NCBI RefSeq assembly: GCF_030845195.1
Contig: NZ_CP132543.1
Span: 1,257,501 to 1,321,500 of the forward strand
Direction: 5' to 3'
DNA: 64,000 nt
Source: Sanyastnella coralliicola
GTDB lineage: Bacteria > Bacteroidota > Bacteroidia > Flavobacteriales_D > Sanyastnellaceae
Below the pieces are notes generated by a model, which worked only from the letters and a program-made list of their open reading frames with translations, ran no database searches and had not been told where the DNA came from. Both the position numbers and the translations under genes were made by a program. Below, one piece after another: positions 9,841 through 18,973 of the stretch (positions within the stretch are counted from its first letter, which is position 1; the number at the start of each line of letters is the position of its first letter).

Positions 9841-10407
9841 CTAAGATTGATTCGCGAGTCTTTTGGCTGTGCGGTGTAAACCGATAAACACAATGCCGCC
9901 AAAGGCCGTTTTCATGGCCAATCCAGGCATGAAAGCTTGCAGCTGAACTCCCCAGCTGAATTCTTCGTTCGTTACTCCCTGCAGCCAGTATAGTCCTACC
10001 ACTAATAAGATGAACTGACCTAGCGCCAATAGAACCAAAGCGAAGAGGTTTTTCATCATGATATTCATCTCGGCAAGGAAGCCTACAATATTCGCAGCGA
10101 TCAAAAACCCAATCAGGAATCCACCTGAAGAACCTAGAAAGAGGTCCCACCCGCTGTTATAATCAGCAAATACAGGCGCACCAAATCCTCCAAGGAGTAA
10201 ATAGACGAGTACCGGAACAGAACCATTTAGCCAGCCAAACAGAACGCTGAAGAATACCACAAGTAGAGATTGCAAGGTTAGTGGTACCTCCATCCCGATA
10301 TCAATGTTGAGAGGGGAGAGGATACAAAGAAGAACCGTAGCGATTCCGATTTTAATCAAGGAATCGATACGGTTCGAATCTGAAAGTCTTAAAGCGTCGT
10401 TCAGCAT
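9841..10407 (-). CDS. bioY: BioY-type biotin transporter (ECF S component)
   Basis: 188 residues with five or six hydrophobic helices. The BioY signature is visible in order: VPLTLQSLLVVFFSVLFG near residue 40, LLLGGFGAPVFAD near 70 and GSSGGFLIGF near 95. BioY proteins bind biotin in the inner membrane, alone or with the EcfA/EcfT energising module. No EcfA/T or bioM/N gene is nearby, so it either works alone or uses a shared module. It starts one base after the stop of the upstream M1 peptidase gene, so they form an operon. Confidence 0.88.
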   Translation of the reverse strand: MLNDALRLSDSNRIDSLIKIGIATVLLCILSPLNIDIGMEVPLTLQSLLVVFFSVLFGWLNGSVPVLVYLLLGGFGAPVFADYNSGWDLFLGSSGGFLIGFLIAANIVGFLAEMNIMMKNLFALVLLALGQFILLVVGLYWLQGVTNEEFSWGVQLQAFMPGLAMKTAFGGIVFIGLHRTAKRLANQS

Positions 10408-10408
10408 C

Positions 10409-12253
10409 TTATTGCTTCAGAATGAAGTCAACACCATCTTCCATATTAACGGTGTTATTTGAACGGTCAATGTCTGCCATTTTCTTTGATTCGTCGATAA
10501 CAATCGAAGAAATGTCGTTGTATGAAGCGTTGATGTCAAGTACATAAGTCGGGTGCGTCCAAGGCCAGTCTTCTTCAAGAACCCAGTCTTTCGCATCTGC
10601 CTTCTCACCGCGCATAATACGTAGCGGAATGTAGTGCACTTCTTTGCGACCATCTTTGAAGTTCACCGTAACATCAAGAGGCATTGGCATAGCACCAATT
10701 TTCTCGAGAGTAACAGAGACTTTGCCGTCCATTCCGCGTACTTCTTGGATTCTGTAATCAATGGTGTGCGTTGAATTCATGAAGTATTCGAAGTACCAGT
10801 CAAGCTCTATTCCACTGGCTTTCTCCATCACACGTTTGAAATCATTTGGTGTTGGGTGCTTGAACTTCCACTCGTCGAAGTAAGTCAAGAGCGCTTGATC
10901 ACGAACTTCATGTCCGATGATGTATCCAAGCTGTTCAAGCAATACTTGTCCTTTGCTGTATGCCGCTACCCCATAGGCACGGTTCGTTGTATAGTGATCA
11001 GCGTGTGTGACGAGAGCATTTTCTTTTCCATCGCGTACAATCCCATAGTATCCTTGATAAGCGTATACGTGAGGAACGCGTGTAGGGTCAGGGAAAAGTT
11101 CATTCATCGTCAACGATGTAGCGAATGATGTGAATCCTTCATCCATCCATTCGTACAGGGCTTCGTTTGTTGCTAGCACTCCGTGGTACCAGCTATGCGC
11201 TCCTTCGTGTACCGTAACACCAACGAGTGAACGCAGGTTTCTATGTCCGGTGATCAAGGTTGCCATTGGGTATTCCATACCTCCGTCACCACCTTGAATG
11301 ATGCTGTATTGAGGGTATGGGTATTCACCAAAGTGTTCGCTCATATATTCAAAGGCCTTTACCGCATACTCTGGCAGCGCTTCCCAATTCTCATTGAACT
11401 CGGGGTTGTCTTGATACAAGAAGTGCATGGTAGGTCCGTTTTCTATCTGGACCTGCTTGTGGATATAGTCAGGATCAGCAGCCCAAACGAAATCGTGCAC
11501 GTTTTCAGCTTCAAAGTGCCAAGTCAGTTTTCCATTGACCACTTTAGGACGAGCTTTCTCCGACCCATAACCGTGACCTACTTCGTCACCGTTAACTACA
11601 AGGCCAGTTCCACCAAGAACGTAGTCTTTATCGATGGTAATCTCTACATCAAAGTCTCCCCAAATCCCGTGGAACTCACGCCCTACGTACGGATTTGCGT
11701 GCCAGCCCATATGATCATACTCACTCATTTTAGGGTACCACTGAGACATAGAGAATTCGATACCTTCTTTGTTGTTCCAACCTGAACGACGAATCTGTAG
11801 CGGCACTTGTGCGTCCCATACCATTTCGAAGGTCACTTTCTTCCCAGGTTGAATAGGAGTTGGTAGGTCAACCTCCAAGATCGTTCCCACTTCAGTATAG
11901 CGTACAGGCTTTCCGTTCATCGTGAGCGACTTCACGCGGATCCATCCTTCCTCGTCAGGCTGTAGCTCTGAAATTCGGCTACCTACACGTGGATCAGGAT
12001 CTTCAATGGTAAGTGAACGTGTGTCCATCATACTTCCAGGTTGGAAGGCATTGAAGTAGAGGTGGTAGAATACTTTGTCAAGAACGTCAGGAGAGTTGTT
12101 CGTGTATACCAGTTTCTGAGTTCCAGCATATTGGTGTTTCTCTGTATTGACGTCGATCTTCATTTCATATGAGACCTCTTGTTGCCAGTAATTCTTGTTC
12201 GCAAAAGAATGTAGGCTGCATGTCACAGCCAGAATCATGAAAAGCTTTTTCAT
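10409..12253 (-). CDS. Secreted M1 family metallopeptidase
   Basis: 614 residues. ATG 12253 is chosen because it gives a proper signal peptide (MKKLFMILAVTCSLHSFA); the frame is open for 19 codons further upstream without a sensible N-terminus. The gluzincin zinc site is HEGAHSWYHG with the third ligand in WMDEGFTSFA. QGGDGGMEYPMA is the equivalent of the GAMEN exopeptidase motif. The beta-rich N-terminal domain and the C-terminal part resemble the M1 peptidases common in Bacteroidota. It is probably periplasmic. A TATCTTCG promoter box lies at 12283-12290, and a variant of the dispersed 13-mer lies in the short 5' leader. Confidence 0.9.
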   Translation of the reverse strand: MKKLFMILAVTCSLHSFANKNYWQQEVSYEMKIDVNTEKHQYAGTQKLVYTNNSPDVLDKVFYHLYFNAFQPGSMMDTRSLTIEDPDPRVGSRISELQPDEEGWIRVKSLTMNGKPVRYTEVGTILEVDLPTPIQPGKKVTFEMVWDAQVPLQIRRSGWNNKEGIEFSMSQWYPKMSEYDHMGWHANPYVGREFHGIWGDFDVEITIDKDYVLGGTGLVVNGDEVGHGYGSEKARPKVVNGKLTWHFEAENVHDFVWAADPDYIHKQVQIENGPTMHFLYQDNPEFNENWEALPEYAVKAFEYMSEHFGEYPYPQYSIIQGGDGGMEYPMATLITGHRNLRSLVGVTVHEGAHSWYHGVLATNEALYEWMDEGFTSFATSLTMNELFPDPTRVPHVYAYQGYYGIVRDGKENALVTHADHYTTNRAYGVAAYSKGQVLLEQLGYIIGHEVRDQALLTYFDEWKFKHPTPNDFKRVMEKASGIELDWYFEYFMNSTHTIDYRIQEVRGMDGKVSVTLEKIGAMPMPLDVTVNFKDGRKEVHYIPLRIMRGEKADAKDWVLEEDWPWTHPTYVLDINASYNDISSIVIDESKKMADIDRSNNTVNMEDGVDFILKQ

Positions 12254-12267
12254 TCGTATGGTTTTGT

Positions 12268-12280
12268 CGCTATCGCGGAA
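12268..12280 (-). repeat. Dispersed 13-mer, ATA variant, in a 5' leader
   Basis: TTCCGCGATAGCG on the minus strand, between the predicted promoter box and the ATG of the secreted M1 gene; non-coding. Confidence 0.55.
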
Positions 12281-12282
12281 GC

Positions 12283-12290
12283 CGAAGATA
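12283..12290 (-). promoter_or_regulatory. -7 promoter box of the secreted M1 peptidase-bioY operon
   Basis: TATCTTCG, one mismatch from TAnnTTTG, 29 bases upstream of the chosen ATG. Confidence 0.4.
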
Positions 12291-12371
12291 ACAGCTTCTA
12301 TTTGAGTCAATAAAATAAATTCTACGACCTGTGATTGGTCGCTTCAAACGGTATTACTACAAGGTAATCGG

Positions 12372-13040
12372 TTACCTCACCATTCCTTCTATCAGGAATT
12401 GTTCCATTTCTCTTGACGCCTTCCAGTGATCAATGACTACGTCTAGGATTTGGTCAGTAAGAATGATGTCTGGTCGATGTTCAGACATGTAGTAGAACTG
12501 TTTGTTGGCGATTTCTGGAACCTCTTCAAGCATTGGCTTGAATTCTTTCGGGATGATCTTGTTTTTCTCTCCTCTCACTTCACCGTAGTGTGATTTGAAT
12601 TCGGCGTTGTCTAGCACCTTGCGCGCTTTCTTTGGATTTCGGGAGATATGGTCTCGTACATCATAGAGCATATCCTTGTCTAGGAAGTAAGCACCACCGC
12701 CAATCCATACTTTCTCTGGTCCGAAATCTAGGTACAAGCCCGGGTACGATTTGTCCTTGCGTCCGTACTTCGAGCAGATCGCTGACCTGTTTAGTTTATA
12801 CGGACTCTTGTCTTTGCTGAATCGAATGTCGCGATTGATGCGGAAGATGGCATCTTTCGGGGCGATCTCGGTTTCATATCCTTCGTCTTTCATGCGATCA
12901 ACGACCGCTTGAATGAAGTTCTCGAAAGGTTTTTTGACATCAGCTTCGTACCGCTTTTTGTTCTCATGGAACCAATCACGGTTGTTGTTCGCCGCGAGAT
13001 CTTTGAAGAAATCGATGTAGGCGATAGAAAAGTATGACAT
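12372..13040 (-). CDS. DUF2461 family protein
   Basis: 222 residues. Typical DUF2461 (TIGR02453) features: N-terminal FFKDLAANNNRDWFHENK, the central RINRDIRFSKDKSPYK block and LYLDFGPEKVWIGGG. The family is widespread and its biochemical role is not established; it is cytoplasmic with no signal peptide. It follows the GT-C-like gene by 51 bases on the same strand and could be co-transcribed. Length is normal for the family. Confidence 0.85.
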   Translation of the reverse strand: MSYFSIAYIDFFKDLAANNNRDWFHENKKRYEADVKKPFENFIQAVVDRMKDEGYETEIAPKDAIFRINRDIRFSKDKSPYKLNRSAICSKYGRKDKSYPGLYLDFGPEKVWIGGGAYFLDKDMLYDVRDHISRNPKKARKVLDNAEFKSHYGEVRGEKNKIIPKEFKPMLEEVPEIANKQFYYMSEHRPDIILTDQILDVVIDHWKASREMEQFLIEGMVR

Positions 13041-13091
13041 AGCTCTTTGGTTACGAGCCGGAAGTTACTGAAAGCACACGGTACTCAGGTG

Positions 13092-14624
13092 CTAATCTTT
13101 ACAAATATCTTCGGGGTCGACCGTATAGATTTGCACGTACTCCACGCTGTTGATTGGATTTAACCAGTGCAGCAGTTTATCGAAGTTTCCAGGTTCAATC
13201 GTGGTGTCGTATGTCAGCGTTGGATAGCGATCACTGAAGACTGTCAATTGCTTCTGAATCTCTTCCATGGTACCATAGAAGAGAACGTAGTTCGGAACAG
13301 GACGTACATCACGCTTTTCACACATGAATTGGCGCTGTTGCTCAAGATCGGTTTCTCCTGGTTGATACCAATAGTTAGCTGTCCAATCACCTTGGTAGTA
13401 GAGCGGAGGGAGGGCGCGAGACGCCGCAAATACCTGAAGGAAGTTCTGTTCATCACCTTGCTCATACATGTAATCCATCGATTCCACGCGTGAGCGTTTA
13501 CCGTAAGTGAACGTCAATACAAGTAGACCTGCGATGTTGATCACCCAGAAGAATGACCACATCCCTTTCAATAGCTTTTGACGCTTCGCCCAGAACGACG
13601 AGCGCTCAAGCCAAACATTCCAACCAATCACTCCAAGGATAACTAGGTAAGGAATGAACGGGAAGATGAATCGTTCCTGCTTGTTCGGGAAGTATGAATG
13701 GAAGATGAAAAAGGCCACGGCCGGGACAAAAAGCAACAAGTGCTTACGTCCGATATATCCGAATCCAAACAGCAAGAACAAACTCACCGGAGGAATCAAG
13801 AATCCAGCAACGGTAAGTAGGTACATGTACCACGGTCCATTCGGGTAATTTCCAGAATTGGCATTGTTGTATTCAATGTACGCGCGCAATTGCGTGAATG
13901 GCTCTCCCCAGATGAATACGTCTTGGATTTGTGCTACTGCAAAGAAGAAGAGCGAGCTGAACCCAAGAATGAAAAGGCCTTTCCATTCTTTCTGAAGCAA
14001 CAAAGCAAGACCCACGCCCAAGCCGAATACTCCACATTGAAAACGGAATCCAGTAGCGATTCCAATTCCGATTCCCGCGATAGCGAAATCAAACCACCGA
14101 TAATCACCTTGACGCTTAATCAACACCCAGGAAGACCACATCAATGGTGGAATACAGATAAACTCCACTAACTGTCTGACCGAGAAATTAGGCATGAAAG
14201 CCAAGGCAGCCAAGAGTAAGCCAACCATAGCCGCACTGCGTTTGTTGCTAATCGTCTCGGCGATTTTAAAGCCGAAGTAAACAATCAACAAGCTGTAGAT
14301 TGCGTGAAAGAGGCGAATGAAGATCATCATGAATTCCGGATCTTCCATACCTACCGCTTTCAACGCTTTGAAGATTACATACTGCGTTCCGACATAGGCG
14401 AAGTTCGCCGGGTGAGGCTGTGGATTTTCGCGCTGGCTTGTAGGGAGCCATCGATCAGCATCTTCACCATCTGCCCAACTAGCCGCTTGTTCAACCACCA
14501 AGAAGTGGTCATCGTGCATCAGGTATCCGGGTGAAAAGAAAGTTGCAAGTAAACGAAGTGCAATGGCCACCAGCATCACTAGCTTCAGGGGCTCATTGTT
14601 CCACATTGATCTCAGCGTATTCAT
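13092..14624 (-). CDS. Multi-spanning GT-C fold glycosyltransferase-like membrane protein
   Basis: 510 residues from ATG 14624; an in-frame TTG three codons upstream is less likely. About ten to twelve hydrophobic helices. A luminal loop after helix 1 holds MHDDHF, an acidic pair where GT-C enzymes (Alg9/PIG-M/PMT-like) carry their catalytic acidic residue. A large soluble C-terminal part follows. These enzymes transfer sugars from polyprenyl-phosphate donors outside the inner membrane; the donor and acceptor here are unknown. It starts 29 bases after asnB in the same direction. Assignment rests on topology and the acidic loop. Confidence 0.7.
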   Translation of the reverse strand: MNTLRSMWNNEPLKLVMLVAIALRLLATFFSPGYLMHDDHFLVVEQAASWADGEDADRWLPTSQRENPQPHPANFAYVGTQYVIFKALKAVGMEDPEFMMIFIRLFHAIYSLLIVYFGFKIAETISNKRSAAMVGLLLAALAFMPNFSVRQLVEFICIPPLMWSSWVLIKRQGDYRWFDFAIAGIGIGIATGFRFQCGVFGLGVGLALLLQKEWKGLFILGFSSLFFFAVAQIQDVFIWGEPFTQLRAYIEYNNANSGNYPNGPWYMYLLTVAGFLIPPVSLFLLFGFGYIGRKHLLLFVPAVAFFIFHSYFPNKQERFIFPFIPYLVILGVIGWNVWLERSSFWAKRQKLLKGMWSFFWVINIAGLLVLTFTYGKRSRVESMDYMYEQGDEQNFLQVFAASRALPPLYYQGDWTANYWYQPGETDLEQQRQFMCEKRDVRPVPNYVLFYGTMEEIQKQLTVFSDRYPTLTYDTTIEPGNFDKLLHWLNPINSVEYVQIYTVDPEDICKD

Positions 14625-14653
14625 TGGGTGCAAAGAAAAGCTTATTCCTTCAA

Positions 14654-16417
14654 TTAATTCTTGAGTGCCGCTTCAAGTACCAACACAGCCCAGATCAAGT
14701 GCGCATGATCTTGTTTCCCACTGGTATGATCAGCAATGATTTGCTTCAACTCCTTGAGGTCAAAACCAATGGCTGCCAGAGATTCACTGGTTGATGTCCT
14801 CTGCATGATAGCTGCAAGTGGGCCATTCAACAATGAGCTCAACGGGACTTCAAATCCCTTTTTAGATCGCTCCAGAATGCTTGCAGGAAGGAGATGACCA
14901 AATGTCTTTTTCAAAGCGATTTTGCCTTCTTTTCGAGAGACTTTTTGATCCATCGGTATCGCATTAGCAATGGCTACAACATTTGGATCAAGAAATGGGA
15001 CACGCACTTCAAGTGAGTGCCGCATACTCATGCGATCTACTTTGACCAACATATCATTTGGTAAGACAATTTGCTGATCAAATCGAAGGAAGTCTGCTTG
15101 TGCAGCGAGTTCACTGCGTCTCCCTGCTGTCAGCAAGCGATTAACCTCTTCATCGCTGTTCCATTGCGCCAAGTAGCCGGCTCGTATTTCTGATGGAATA
15201 GTGGCTAGCTCTAGCATCTTCTTCACTTGGCGCTTTTTATCCGCAGCTTCGGTTTCCCGTGAACCTGAAGATTTGATGAGGCTGTTCATGGCTTTGGCTA
15301 ACGCCGAAGGCATTTTGTTCGCCAATAACATCGCGCGATGCTTTCTGTAGCCTCCGAACAACTCGTCGGCGCCGTCTCCTGATAACGCTACTGTAACATG
15401 CTTACGGCATTCCTGTGATAAGAAGTACACGGCGAGTGCTGAAGAATCAGCGAATGCGGTGTCTACTTGATTCAAATACGATTTCGAGATATCCCCAAGA
15501 TCATCGAAGCTCAATTTGAAGGTGTGGTGATTGCTTCCTATGTGCTTGGCTACTTCTTCAGCGAAACTCGTTTCGTCAAGATGCGGTCGATCTTTGAAGC
15601 CAATGCTGAAGGTATTAATGTTCGGGTGTTTTTTACTCGCTAGCGCGGAAACGATAGAGGAGTCCAAACCACCAGAAAGGAAACAGCCAACGGGAACGTC
15701 AGCAACCAGGCGACGTTCCACAGCCCCATCTAACGCATTGAAAAGGTCAATGTCTGTAGTAACATTATTTGGGTAGGAGTTTGTTGATTGACTGGAAGAG
15801 GCGAAGAAACTCCTCGGAGCAAGTTGTTGCGTGTTTTTGGTAATGCTTCCGCGAATAGAATAGGTGTAGCTCAATACGTTCTTTACTTCGTCAAGATTAA
15901 TCTCCTGGTGGCGATCTAGTAATGCGCGCTCTTCGCTCGCAAAGGCGATTCCATTATCGTCTTTGGTGAAGTAAAGTGGTTTGATACCAAAAGGGTCTCT
16001 GGCTAGGAGTAGCTCTTTCTTTTGGGTGTCATAGAATGCAAAGGCGAAGCATCCGTTCAATTTGGAAATGAAGGAAGAGCCTTCGTTGATCAATCCAGCC
16101 AATAAAACTTCGGTATCACTTTCTGTAGAAAAGGTGAAGCTAGACTCGAGGTCTTCTCGTAAGGCTTTATAGTTGTAGATCTCACCGTTATAAGCGAGCA
16201 CATAGCGCTTGTCAGGGGATAGAAAGGGTTGGTTCGATCGTTCGTCGAGATCGATGATTGCGAGTCTTCGATGTCCTACACAAAACCGATCATCTTCGAA
16301 AAGACCCGCATGATCTGGTCCGCGGTGTACCAGTGTCTTGTTGAGTTGGGCTATTCGCTCAGAGACTCCCTTGTTTAGGGCAGAAGAAAATGAGAAGTAA
16401 CCGGTAAAGCCGCACAT
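14654..16417 (-). CDS. asnB: Asparagine synthetase (glutamine-hydrolysing)
   Basis: 587 residues. Met-Cys-Gly-Phe start, with Cys2 as the N-terminal nucleophile of the class II glutamine amidotransferase domain (about 1-200). The synthetase domain carries the ATP pyrophosphatase loop SGGLDSS near residue 245 and SGDGADELFGGY near 345. It converts aspartate, glutamine and ATP to asparagine. In a gene cluster with a glycosyltransferase, AsnB homologues sometimes amidate other substrates, but length and motifs are ordinary here. Its start is two bases after the ribH stop. An exact dispersed 13-mer encodes Ser-Ala-Leu-Ala immediately after the SGGLDSS loop. Confidence 0.93.
   Translation of the reverse strand: MCGFTGYFSFSSALNKGVSERIAQLNKTLVHRGPDHAGLFEDDRFCVGHRRLAIIDLDERSNQPFLSPDKRYVLAYNGEIYNYKALREDLESSFTFSTESDTEVLLAGLINEGSSFISKLNGCFAFAFYDTQKKELLLARDPFGIKPLYFTKDDNGIAFASEERALLDRHQEINLDEVKNVLSYTYSIRGSITKNTQQLAPRSFFASSSQSTNSYPNNVTTDIDLFNALDGAVERRLVADVPVGCFLSGGLDSSIVSALASKKHPNINTFSIGFKDRPHLDETSFAEEVAKHIGSNHHTFKLSFDDLGDISKSYLNQVDTAFADSSALAVYFLSQECRKHVTVALSGDGADELFGGYRKHRAMLLANKMPSALAKAMNSLIKSSGSRETEAADKKRQVKKMLELATIPSEIRAGYLAQWNSDEEVNRLLTAGRRSELAAQADFLRFDQQIVLPNDMLVKVDRMSMRHSLEVRVPFLDPNVVAIANAIPMDQKVSRKEGKIALKKTFGHLLPASILERSKKGFEVPLSSLLNGPLAAIMQRTSTSESLAAIGFDLKELKQIIADHTSGKQDHAHLIWAVLVLEAALKN
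15638..15650 (-). repeat. Dispersed 13-mer TTCCGCGCTAGCG, exact
   Basis: Sense orientation in asnB, read Val-Ser-Ala-Leu-Ala-Ser directly after the ATP-binding loop. Confidence 0.75.
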
Positions 16418-16419
16418 GA

Positions 16420-16938
16420 CTAGTAGTCAAATCCAGGGCCCCAAGAAGAACGCAAGCTTTTCTGAAGTGCGACCATTTTCAAGCAGGCGACACCTGCTTC
16501 TGTCCCTTTATTTCCGTGCTTACCTCCAGAACGATCGATGGCTTGTTGTTTATTGTCATCGGTAAGTACACCAAAAATGACTGGTCGGTTGAACTTAAGG
16601 GCAACGTCTTTGACTCCTTGTGATGCCGCTTGGCAAACGAAATCAAAGTGAGCTGTCTCTCCCCGAATCACAGAGCCAATCGTAACCACTCCGTCAAGTC
16701 CTTTGTGTTCCAATAGGAATGCAGCAGCTGAAGGTAGCTCGAAGGTGCCAGGTACATCAACTACAATGAGGTTCTCATCTCTGATTCCAGCTTCACGGAT
16801 AACATCTTCGGCACCTTTAGCTAGGCTAGATGTGATCTCGTGGTTCCACTCAGAAACAACAATCCCGATACGCATGGCAGACGCATCGGGAAGTTGATTT
16901 TTATCGTAGTCTGATAGATTCTTTTCGACTGTAGCCAT
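16420..16938 (-). CDS. ribH: 6,7-dimethyl-8-ribityllumazine synthase
   Basis: 172 residues, standard length. Catalyses the penultimate step of riboflavin synthesis, condensing the ribityl-pyrimidine with dihydroxybutanone phosphate. Diagnostic blocks: VVSEWNHEIT near 29, VPGTFELP near 62, GSVIRGETAHFDFVC near 88 (with the catalytic His) and GVLTDDNKQQA near 122. It lies in a tight minus-strand operon, five bases after the TPR protein gene and two bases before asnB. Confidence 0.96.
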   Translation of the reverse strand: MATVEKNLSDYDKNQLPDASAMRIGIVVSEWNHEITSSLAKGAEDVIREAGIRDENLIVVDVPGTFELPSAAAFLLEHKGLDGVVTIGSVIRGETAHFDFVCQAASQGVKDVALKFNRPVIFGVLTDDNKQQAIDRSGGKHGNKGTEAGVACLKMVALQKSLRSSWGPGFDY

Positions 16939-16943
16939 ATGGC

Positions 16944-17633
16944 TTACTTTTTACCGAGGTAAGCAGCGTAACGCTGTGCACGTCCGTGAACCTGCGCCTC
17001 TGGGTAGTTGTCTACTACTTTCTTGAAGTTCTTCGCTGCCTTGTCGTTCTGACCAAGCTCCATCTGAGCGATACCCGCTTTGTAAAGCATCATTGGGGCA
17101 GTGAATCCTTCGGCGTTTGTTCCGCGAGCCATTGCAGCTGCACGTTCGAATGCTTTTGCACCTTCTTCGTAGTTTCCTAGTTCAACGTGGCAATCTCCGA
17201 TTCCACCTTGAGCAAGTACACTTACTACGTCATCAGAAAGGCTCACTTTCTCGAAGTGATCGAGCGCTGTTTCGAAATCTCCACGGTCACGAGCGATGAT
17301 GGCAAGATCGTAGTGTGCACGAGAACCCGCTTTTGTTCCGTCGTGATCGCTAGCGATATCTTCAAGTCCAGCGTAAAGTCCGTCTCCAATCATGGCAAGA
17401 TCCAAAGAGTCAACTTCGAAGTATTGCTCTGCTTTCCATGAATCAGCATTGGCGTCATTTTCAGCTGGCTTCACCATAAGGTAGAAGTAAGCTGCTCCAA
17501 TAAGAACTACAGCAACAATTGCTACTAGTACAGTTACCAGGGTCTTGCGGTTGCGATCTACAAAGAGCTCTGTCTTTGTGTACACTTCATTTACATCAAC
17601 GATTACCTCTTCCTGGTCTTTCTTCTTAGCCAT
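16944..17633 (-). CDS. Membrane-anchored tetratricopeptide repeat protein
   Basis: 229 residues from ATG 17633, chosen over an upstream in-frame start because MAKKKDQEE is a sensible cytoplasmic N-terminus and a promoter box lies 21 bases upstream of it. One transmembrane segment (about 37-60, TVLVAIVAVVLIGAAYFYLM), then a periplasmic TPR array (for example GDFETALDHFEKV, GNYEEGAKAFERA, GQNDKAAKNFKKV). The layout is that of YfgM-like and tol-pal-associated TPR proteins, which act as scaffolds in envelope protein traffic. The exact partner is unknown. First gene of the TPR-ribH-asnB run. Confidence 0.85.
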   Translation of the reverse strand: MAKKKDQEEVIVDVNEVYTKTELFVDRNRKTLVTVLVAIVAVVLIGAAYFYLMVKPAENDANADSWKAEQYFEVDSLDLAMIGDGLYAGLEDIASDHDGTKAGSRAHYDLAIIARDRGDFETALDHFEKVSLSDDVVSVLAQGGIGDCHVELGNYEEGAKAFERAAAMARGTNAEGFTAPMMLYKAGIAQMELGQNDKAAKNFKKVVDNYPEAQVHGRAQRYAAYLGKK

Positions 17634-17654
17634 AACGGTCTTTTTAACGAAGGG

Positions 17655-17662
17655 CAAAAATA
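17655..17662 (-). promoter_or_regulatory. -7 promoter box of the TPR-ribH-asnB operon
   Basis: TATTTTTG on the minus strand, an exact TAnnTTTG, 21 bases before the TPR gene ATG. Confidence 0.5.
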
Positions 17663-17815
17663 GCATTTTAAGGGGAATCTAGAAAACCCATGTGGTGGTT
17701 TGATAGCGAACAAGGTGTTGTTAGTTTCCAGAAGCAGTTCGTTTTACTAGTTGGAGCCTTTGTTTTTGTTGGGAAATCGTAACATCATGTCCGACGTATC
17801 GAGGTAAATTCTGGC

Positions 17816-17823
17816 TACTTTTG
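17816..17823 (+). promoter_or_regulatory. -7 promoter box of recF
   Basis: TACTTTTG, exact TAnnTTTG, 16 bases before the GTG start of recF; predicts a leader of about a dozen bases. Confidence 0.5.
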
Positions 17824-17839
17824 TTCCAAAGAGAAAACG

Positions 17840-18973
17840 GTGCGGATCCGATCATTATCACTTGTCAACTTTAAGAACTACGAAGAAGCCACCTTGGATT
17901 TTAGTCCAGAGGTGAACTGCCTCGTAGGTGATAATGGTTCTGGTAAAACCACCGTCTTAGATGCTATTTACTACCTGTCGTTCTGTAAGAGTTATTTCAA
18001 TCCGATTGATTCGCAGAATGTGCGCTACGATCAATCGTTCTTCTTAATTCAATCGCAGGTAGAAAAAGCAGGTGAGGTAGACAAACTCCATTGCGGAGTG
18101 AAGTCAGGGCAGAAGAAGCAATTTCGTCGAAACGATAAGGAGTATCAGCGCTTGGCTGATCATATTGGATTGTATCCCGCGGTGATTCTCACACCTAATG
18201 ATATTGATCTAGTGAAGGAGGGAAGTGAGGTCCGACGTAAGTTCATGGATGGTATCATTTCTCAATACGATAGAAAGTACCTTGATTCCTTACTGGAGTA
18301 TAACCGTGCCTTACTACAGCGAAACAATCTCTTGCGCTTCTTCGCCGAAAACCGAACCTACGATGAAGAGAGCCTTGAAGTGTGGGATCATGCGTTGGTG
18401 AAATACGGGGAGTACATCCACGAACAGCGCACGGCATTTGTAGAGAAGTTTATTTCCTTCTTCAATGAAGTTTACCAGAAGATTTCTGGAGGAGCCGAGG
18501 CGGTATCATTGATGTACCAATCGCAGATGATTGATAAAAAACTCGACGACCTTTTACAGGACGCACGAGGAAAGGATCGACAACTACGAAGAACTACCCA
18601 AGGAATCCACAAGGATGATTTGAGCTTCCTTATTCAAGATCATCCCATTAAGAAGTTCGGATCACAAGGTCAACAGAAGACCTACTTGATTGCACTTAAG
18701 CTCGCCCAATACAGTTTCATTGAAGAAGCCACTGGTGAAAAGCCTGTTCTTTTACTTGATGACATCTTCGATAAGATTGACGACAAGAGAGTAGGGGCAC
18801 TGATGGAATTAGTGAGCCAAGGAGCTTTCGGTCAGATCTTCATTACAGATACCCATGAAGAGCGTATCCCGAAGATGTTCCGAGAAATCGGTTGTGATTT
18901 GAATGTATTTCACGTGAACCAAGGTGCTGTTGATTCAGACGCCAAAACCATGATCCATGGCGAGGAAGAGTAA
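17840..18973 (+). CDS. recF: DNA replication/repair protein RecF
   Basis: 377 residues, GTG start (reads VRIRSLSLVNFKNY as expected for RecF). An SMC-like ATPase that loads RecA at single-strand gaps with RecO and RecR. Walker A is GDNGSGKTT near residue 31, the signature region is FGSQGQQKTYLIALKLAQ near 275 and Walker B is LLLDDIFDKID near 302. Its 3' end overlaps the DUF721 gene by 17 bases, a pairing found in many bacteria. Confidence 0.95.
   Translation: MRIRSLSLVNFKNYEEATLDFSPEVNCLVGDNGSGKTTVLDAIYYLSFCKSYFNPIDSQNVRYDQSFFLIQSQVEKAGEVDKLHCGVKSGQKKQFRRNDKEYQRLADHIGLYPAVILTPNDIDLVKEGSEVRRKFMDGIISQYDRKYLDSLLEYNRALLQRNNLLRFFAENRTYDEESLEVWDHALVKYGEYIHEQRTAFVEKFISFFNEVYQKISGGAEAVSLMYQSQMIDKKLDDLLQDARGKDRQLRRTTQGIHKDDLSFLIQDHPIKKFGSQGQQKTYLIALKLAQYSFIEEATGEKPVLLLDDIFDKIDDKRVGALMELVSQGAFGQIFITDTHEERIPKMFREIGCDLNVFHVNQGAVDSDAKTMIHGEEE

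Noticed and set aside
11243-11785. 180-codon plus-strand ORF inside the secreted M1 gene
   Set aside because: Antisense shadow of a well-supported peptidase gene.
15298-15313. Ser-Ala-Leu-Ala in asnB coded TCG-GCG-TTA-GCC
   Set aside because: Two mismatches outside the variable centre; possibly a decayed copy but not counted.
17348-17355. CGCTAGCG palindrome in the TPR gene as another copy of the dispersed motif
   Set aside because: Lacks TTCC on either side; only the eight-base core matches.
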